Source: Bacillota bacterium (GTDB lineage: Bacteria; Bacillota; Clostridia; Lachnospirales; Lachnospiraceae). From it: DNA of 11,812 nucleotides. The position numbers and the translations under genes are program-made. Of the stretch, positions 7,418 to 11,812 are shown in pieces. The stretch covers positions 1 to 11,812 of the forward strand of contig JAEWPN010000172.1 in the NCBI GenBank assembly GCA_023399455.1. Reading direction: 5' to 3'. Below the pieces are notes generated by a model. The model did not search any database. It saw only the letters and a program-made list of their open reading frames with translations, and was not told the DNA's origin. Numbering within the stretch: the stretch's first letter is position 1; every line of letters starts with the position of its first letter.

Positions 7418-8289
7418 TGCTGTCAGCAAAGCGAAGAAGCAGAAAAGAAGACATACAAAAACAGCCTTATACAAAAGTAACGTTAGCTGTTCAGGTATTT
7501 ATGACAGCAATAGCCTTGCTTTTCATCGCACCTATTTTAATGATCGTAAATTATTCTTTCAAGACGAAAAAGGAGCTGTATTTATCCAGTCCTCTTGCGC
7601 TGCCGGAAAGCATACAATTCGGAAATTACGAAAAGGCCTTTGATAAACTGAATATGGCCACTACTTTTACCAATACCTTTTTATATACTGCAATCAGCGT
7701 GCTTGTACTCGCTTTTTTGTGCGGCTCTACCGCATGGGCGATTGCCAGATGTAAAGCTAAATTCTTCAAATTCTGTTATATTTATTTTATAGTAGGAATT
7801 CTGATTCCGTATCAGGCGCTGTTCTTGCCGATATATATCATAGGATATAATATGAATCTTACCAACACGGCACACGGAATTATCTTTATGTATATCGCTA
7901 CGGGAATCTCCTTTGGAGTTTTTCTTATGAATAGCTTTATGTCGACAGTTCCGATAGAGCTGGAAGAGGCGGCGAGGATAGACGGATGCTCCGTTTTTCG
8001 GACTTATTTTACTATAGTCATGCCGCTCCTTAAGCCTGCTATGGCGACTCTGGTAATTATGCAGGCATTTCAGATATGGAACGACTATTTGCTGGCCAGT
8101 CTGTATGTGAGCAAGAAGCAGCTTAAGACGCTTACCGTGGCGATCCAGTCTTTGTTTTCGGCACAGACCAGCGACTATACAACGGCCATGGCGGCAATTA
8201 TCATATCGGTTCTGCCGATTGCCATATTATTCATAAGCCTGCAGAAATATTTTATAAAAGGAATGACTGTCGGTGCGGTCAAGGGATAA
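7417..8289 (+). CDS. ABC sugar transporter permease, MalG/UgpE-like
   Basis: This 290-residue partner permease completes the transmembrane channel. It has a basic N-terminus, a first helix at about 26-48, NYSFKTKKEL just after it as is typical of MalG relatives, and about five further helices. The EAA loop reads EEAARIDGCS with Glu184 and Gly190, followed by VMPLLKPA. The C-terminus ends in KYFIKGMTVGAVKG, a conserved ending in this family (QRYFVKGLTAGAVKG-like). AGGAGGTG at 7401-7408 inside the first permease gene serves as its ribosome binding site. The GH36 gene follows after 19 bases, in the same operon. Confidence 0.95.
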   Translation: MLSAKRRSRKEDIQKQPYTKVTLAVQVFMTAIALLFIAPILMIVNYSFKTKKELYLSSPLALPESIQFGNYEKAFDKLNMATTFTNTFLYTAISVLVLAFLCGSTAWAIARCKAKFFKFCYIYFIVGILIPYQALFLPIYIIGYNMNLTNTAHGIIFMYIATGISFGVFLMNSFMSTVPIELEEAARIDGCSVFRTYFTIVMPLLKPAMATLVIMQAFQIWNDYLLASLYVSKKQLKTLTVAIQSLFSAQTSDYTTAMAAIIISVLPIAILFISLQKYFIKGMTVGAVKG

Positions 8290-8308
8290 CGATTAGGAGG
8301 GAAAAGAT

Positions 8309-10414
8309 ATGGTTGCATTATTGAATAAATATTTGCTGGGGGATATGGAATGCCATTATTATCTGGATGACGAAACAAAAGCAGTGGAGCTGGTTCTTGT
8401 GCCATCAGGTATGGAACTGCTTTGCTGGAAGGAGAAAAAACAGGTAGTCGATTCTCTGGTGCAGATAAAGGCGGCCGGGGATGTCTATCCGGGCGGTTAT
8501 GCGGGAGGCGGTACGATGCGCCAGGGAGGCTCGGTAAGCCTGCTTAAATATCACGATCAATATATAGTGAAAGACGAACGGCAGACTTGTATATATACTT
8601 CTTTCTATTTTAAAGAGGCGTGCAAAGCGGAGCATTGTCTGAGATTTAAGGAGGGCAACAGTCATCTGGAAAGTGAGGTGAGGCTGACAAACGGAGGAAA
8701 TAAGGAGATTTTTCTTGAAATGCTGTCCAGCTTTTCTCTGGGAGGGATATCTCCTTTCGTGGCTGGGGATGCTCATGACAGCATGAGGGTACACCGCCTG
8801 CGCAGCGTATGGAGCATGGAAGGACGTCTGGAAACGAGGACGATTGAAGAAATGCAGCTGGAGCCCTCATGGGCGGGACACGCGGTTCGCTCGGAGCGCT
8901 TCGGGCAAGTGGGTTCCATGCCGGTAAACCGCTACTTCCCCTATCTTGTAGTGGAAGATAGCGTAAATGATGTCTGCTGGGGGGCACAGCTAAAGCACAA
9001 TGCATCGTGGCAGATGGAGGTATACCGTAAGGATGATGGAGTATCTGTATCGGGAGGACTGGCCGACAGAGAATTCGGGCATTGGATGAAGAAGCTGGCA
9101 CCGGAGGAAAGCTTTGAGACGCCCACGGCGATTCTATCCGTATGCAAAGGCGGAGGCGTGGACAGAATTTCCCAGAGAATGACGGCAGCTCTTGAGGAAT
9201 ATGTGGATAAAGAGCCGGAAGGTGAGCAGGAGCTTCCCATTATCTTCAACGAATACTGTACCACATGGGGCTGTCCTTCCCATGAGAATATAACAGGAAT
9301 ATTGGAAGCGATTAAAAATAAGGGCTTCTCCTATTTTGTTATCGATTGCGGTTGGTATAAAAAGGAAGGGGTTCCCTGGGATATTATGATGGGAGATTAC
9401 AACGTCTCCAAGGAACTGTTTCCCGAGGGCTTAGAGAAGACTGTTCAGAAAATAAAGGAAGCAGGACTTAAGCCGGGCATATGGTTCGAGATAGAAAATG
9501 TAGGCTCCGCTGCAGAAATCTATAAGGATGAAGAGCATCTCTTAAAGAGAGACGGGGAAGTGCTTACCACTACCATGAGGCGCTTCCTGGACCTGCGTAA
9601 CCCGTGGGTTATCGGTTATCTGAAGGAGAAAGTAATCGGAACCTTGAAGAGATACGGCTTCGAATATATGAAGATGGATTATAATGACACGATAGGACTT
9701 GGATGTGACGGAGCGGAGTCTCTGGGAGAGGGCCTGCGTCAAAATATGGCTGCTTCTCTGGAATTTATTAAGAGTGTAAAGGAGGAGGTTCCTGGTATCA
9801 TTCTGGAAAACTGTGCATCCGGAGGACATCGGCTGGAACCTCTCATGATGAGCCTGACCAGCATGGCATCCTTTTCCGACGCCCATGAGTGCGAGGAGAT
9901 TCCGGTAATTGCGGCTAACCTTCACAGAGCCATTCTGCCCAGACAGAGTCAGATATGGGCCGTAATAAGGAAAGAAGATTCATTAAAAAGAATCGCTTAC
10001 TCTGTTATCAATACATTTTTGGGAAGAATGTGTATTTCCGGAGATGTGACGGAATTGAGCAGCGGACAGTGGGATGTGATCGACAGAGGGATTGCCTTTT
10101 ATAAAAAGATAGCGCCTATTATTAAGCATGGATATACCTACTTTTACGGAAGTGAGATTACCAGCTACAGAAATCTGAAGGGTTGGCAGGGAATCGTAAG
10201 GGTTTCCGATGGAGGTGAGGCATATGCTCTTTTCCATGCATTTGAGGTTCCGATGGGAGGTGTCTTGAAAATGGAACTTCCAAAGGGAATTCATGCTGTA
10301 ATCAAAGAAGTATATTCCGACAGCGAGTGCGCGGTATCGATAGAAGATAACTGCTTGTGCTATACACCAGAAGACAATAAAAAAGCGGTAGCAGTGTTGC
10401 TTGGCAGGAAATAA
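8309..10414 (+). CDS. GH36-family alpha-galactosidase-like glycoside hydrolase, divergent active site
   Basis: This 701-residue enzyme has no signal peptide and should act in the cytoplasm on imported sugar, releasing a terminal alpha-linked galactose or similar residue with retention. The layout fits GH36: N-terminal beta-domain (to about 290), catalytic barrel (about 300-600) and C-terminal beta-domain. The nucleophile is most likely Asp457 in KMDYN, the acid/base Asp524 in FSDAHE, with Trp392 in GIWFEIENVG and ENCASGG (Glu500, Cys502) also in place. Departures from the usual family sequence are Asp-Cys-Gly-Trp (346-349) where classical members have Asp-Asp-Gly-Trp, His507 in GGHR instead of GGGR, and SDAHE instead of SDDTD-like. 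The true substrate may therefore not be plain raffinose or melibiose. AGGAGG at 8295-8300 sets the start. I see no terminator after the stop. Confidence 0.87.
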   Translation: MVALLNKYLLGDMECHYYLDDETKAVELVLVPSGMELLCWKEKKQVVDSLVQIKAAGDVYPGGYAGGGTMRQGGSVSLLKYHDQYIVKDERQTCIYTSFYFKEACKAEHCLRFKEGNSHLESEVRLTNGGNKEIFLEMLSSFSLGGISPFVAGDAHDSMRVHRLRSVWSMEGRLETRTIEEMQLEPSWAGHAVRSERFGQVGSMPVNRYFPYLVVEDSVNDVCWGAQLKHNASWQMEVYRKDDGVSVSGGLADREFGHWMKKLAPEESFETPTAILSVCKGGGVDRISQRMTAALEEYVDKEPEGEQELPIIFNEYCTTWGCPSHENITGILEAIKNKGFSYFVIDCGWYKKEGVPWDIMMGDYNVSKELFPEGLEKTVQKIKEAGLKPGIWFEIENVGSAAEIYKDEEHLLKRDGEVLTTTMRRFLDLRNPWVIGYLKEKVIGTLKRYGFEYMKMDYNDTIGLGCDGAESLGEGLRQNMAASLEFIKSVKEEVPGIILENCASGGHRLEPLMMSLTSMASFSDAHECEEIPVIAANLHRAILPRQSQIWAVIRKEDSLKRIAYSVINTFLGRMCISGDVTELSSGQWDVIDRGIAFYKKIAPIIKHGYTYFYGSEITSYRNLKGWQGIVRVSDGGEAYALFHAFEVPMGGVLKMELPKGIHAVIKEVYSDSECAVSIEDNCLCYTPEDNKKAVAVLLGRK

Positions 10415-10441
10415 ATATAGGATTCCAAAATTTGCTGTTAA

Positions 10442-10450
10442 TGTTATACT
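10442..10450 (+). promoter_or_regulatory. Extended -10 promoter for the EamA transporter gene
   Basis: TGTTATACT combines the TG of an extended -10 with TATACT (10445-10450), a five-of-six match. The -35 position reads ATTCCA, which is weak, as extended -10 promoters allow. Transcription would begin near 10457, about 53 bases before the start codon. This suggests the EamA gene can be expressed independently of the sugar operon, although read-through from the GH36 gene is possible. Confidence 0.5.
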
Positions 10451-10509
10451 ATCTTTATAAGTAATTCTCTAAATGTTTACAAAATAAAGTGGAGATCAGG
10501 TAACAGAAT

Positions 10510-11550
10510 ATGAAAAAATCAGCAATATTTATGGCAATTCTGGCGGCAGTCTGTTATGGAATCAGTGCTCCCGTCTCAAAAATTTTATTAGGAGAGCTTT
10601 CACCTATATTCATGGCATCGCTGCTTTATCTGGGTGCCGGAGCAGGAATGCTCATCGTAAACCTGTTAAGGGGAAAGAGGTCAGAACGGAAAGAAGCGAA
10701 AATTACGAGAACCGAGCTGCCTTATGTAGCCGGCATGATAATCCTGGACATCGCAGCGCCGATTTTTCTTATGATCGGTCTAAGCCTTACCACATCGGCT
10801 AACGCGTCCTTGATGAATAATTTCGAGATTGTAGCCACTGCAGTGATTGCCTTAGCAATTTTTAAGGAAGCGATAGGAAAAAGAATGTGGATGGCCATAT
10901 TCCTTATCACCGTGTCGAGTATGATCTTATCTGTTGAGGATTTCAGCACCTTTTCCTTCTCCGTAGGTTCGATATTCGTACTGCTGGCCTGCGTCTGCTG
11001 GGGCTTCGAAAACAATTGTACACGGATGCTGTCGTTAAAAGATCCATTTGAGATCGTCATTATTAAGGGCTTCGGCTCTGGTTTTGGTTCCTTGTTGATA
11101 GCGGCGGCTTCATCGGAAATTATTTTTCACGGTGCTTATATCGTTTGTTCTCTTTTGTTGGGGTTCGTGTCCTATGGACTTAGCATATTCTTTTATATCC
11201 GCGCCCAAAGAGAGCTGGGGGCCGCGCGCACCAGCGCATATTATGCAGCGTCGCCGTTTATCGGCGTATTCCTGTCGTTTGTGATTTTCGGTCAGAATCT
11301 GACACTTTCATTTTCTGTCGCTGCCTTCATTATGGCGGCAGGGGCATATCTGGCGGCGTTTGAGAGACACGAGCATTCCCATGCCCACCATGAATTGGAG
11401 CACGAGCACAGGCATAGTCATACTGATGGACATCATACTCATATTCACGATTATCCGGTGGAGGGTGAGCACAGCCATCCTCACATTCACGAAGAAATGG
11501 TACATACCCATGCCCACACCCCGGATTTGCATCATACTCACGCGCATTAA
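10510..11550 (+). CDS. EamA/DMT-family transporter with histidine-rich C-terminal tail
   Basis: This 346-residue integral membrane protein belongs to the drug/metabolite transporter superfamily. Two EamA repeats of about five helices each span residues about 5-141 and 150-285. The second contains the typical RTSAYYAASPFIGVFLSF block. Substrates in this family vary widely and cannot be read here. Residues 287-346 form a hydrophilic tail with 24 histidines in 60 positions, mostly as HxH and HH, with interspersed Glu and Asp. Such tails usually bind transition metals such as Zn, Ni or Co, so a metal-linked role is possible. The start has only a modest ribosome binding site (CAGG, 10497-10500). 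The gene converges on the chemotaxis receptor gene with a 13-base gap and no clear terminator between them. A link to the sugar locus is not evident. Confidence 0.9.
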   Translation: MKKSAIFMAILAAVCYGISAPVSKILLGELSPIFMASLLYLGAGAGMLIVNLLRGKRSERKEAKITRTELPYVAGMIILDIAAPIFLMIGLSLTTSANASLMNNFEIVATAVIALAIFKEAIGKRMWMAIFLITVSSMILSVEDFSTFSFSVGSIFVLLACVCWGFENNCTRMLSLKDPFEIVIIKGFGSGFGSLLIAAASSEIIFHGAYIVCSLLLGFVSYGLSIFFYIRAQRELGAARTSAYYAASPFIGVFLSFVIFGQNLTLSFSVAAFIMAAGAYLAAFERHEHSHAHHELEHEHRHSHTDGHHTHIHDYPVEGEHSHPHIHEEMVHTHAHTPDLHHTHAH

Positions 11551-11563
11551 TTACAAGGTTAAA

Positions 11564-11812
11564 TTATGTTGTTTTGAAACCTCTTACCAAAACCTGCAAT
11601 TCCTTGATTCGGTCATTTACATTGTTGCTGAGGTCTGCAATGGAAATCATGGAAGCGAGAATTTCTTCGGAACCGGCGGAGGTCTCCTCCGTTGTGGCGG
11701 CATTCTCCTGTGCGCTGGCGGAAAGGTTGCTGATATGTGATACCACATTGTTACAGCTTAAGTTCATCCGGCCGTTGATGCTTTCTAACGCATCGATTTG
11801 TGTATTGATGAC
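11564..11812 (-). CDS. Methyl-accepting chemotaxis protein, C-terminal fragment (cut by window edge)
   Basis: The minus strand is open from the right edge at 11812 to a TAA at 11564-11566, encoding 82 residues. They contain the helix ISNLSASAQENAATTEETSA followed by GSEEI, which is the conserved C-terminal methylation helix of bacterial chemotaxis receptors, with the Gln/Glu pairs that CheR and CheB modify. The chain ends in LQVLVRGFKTT without the pentapeptide tether used by enteric receptors for CheR, as is usual in Firmicutes. The signalling tip, HAMP and sensor domains lie outside the window. Its ATG-initiated form (from 11767) is not the true start, since the reading frame continues to the edge. 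Confidence 0.9.
   Translation of the reverse strand, partial: VINTQIDALESINGRMNLSCNNVVSHISNLSASAQENAATTEETSAGSEEILASMISIADLSNNVNDRIKELQVLVRGFKTT

Noticed and set aside
10474..10481. TGTTTACA upstream of the EamA gene, reverse complement of TGTAAACA at 5054-5061
   Set aside because: An 8-base match between two AT-rich intergenic regions is easily chance, and there is no supporting symmetry or position.
11380..11550. Low-complexity CAT/CAC-rich DNA that might be a tandem repeat or CRISPR-like array
   Set aside because: Spacing is irregular and the whole stretch is explained as in-frame histidine codons of the EamA transporter tail.
11360..11740. 126-codon plus-strand frame overlapping the histidine tail and the chemotaxis gene
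   Set aside because: It is an out-of-frame reading of the His-codon-rich tail running into the antisense of the receptor gene, with no ribosome binding site or domain.

Overview
The window looks like chromosomal DNA of a low-to-moderate GC Clostridia member, most likely Lachnospiraceae. This is inferred from strong AGGAGG-type ribosome binding sites, a LytS/YesM-type kinase paired with an AraC-type response regulator, a lipoprotein sugar-binding protein, and a CUT1 sugar importer without its own ATPase. It holds one coherent carbohydrate-sensing, uptake and hydrolysis locus, followed by an unrelated transporter and the end of a chemotaxis receptor gene.

Layout. Positions 1-278 are non-coding: two terminator-like hairpins for an upstream gene, then a promoter region with two pairs of short direct repeats and a perfect TATAAT. 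Positions 279-4944 hold a tightly overlapping three-gene unit: sensor histidine kinase, AraC-type response regulator, and an extracellular solute-binding protein (SBP1) that keeps an N-terminal hydrophobic segment but has no lipobox. A strong intrinsic terminator (4960-5007) closes that unit. Next come a lipoprotein solute-binding protein (SBP2, 5088-6425, a clear paralogue of SBP1), an intergenic hairpin, two MalF/MalG-type permeases (6527-7417 and 7417-8289), and a cytoplasmic GH36-family alpha-galactosidase-like enzyme (8309-10414). An extended -10 promoter precedes an EamA/DMT transporter (10510-11550) with an extremely histidine-rich C-terminal tail. The last 249 bases encode, on the minus strand, the C-terminus of a methyl-accepting chemotaxis protein that runs off the window edge.

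How the genes may work together (inference). SBP2 captures an alpha-galactoside-like sugar outside the cell, the two permeases import it with a shared ATPase encoded elsewhere, and the GH36 enzyme cleaves it in the cytoplasm. The kinase and regulator sense the sugar, possibly indirectly through SBP1, whose fold and signature motifs match SBP2 but which is translationally coupled to the two-component genes and appears membrane-anchored. The most interesting points are this candidate SBP-kinase sensory complex, a departure from the canonical GH36 active-site signature, helically phased direct repeats in the kinase promoter, and the 60-residue, 24-histidine tail of the EamA transporter.
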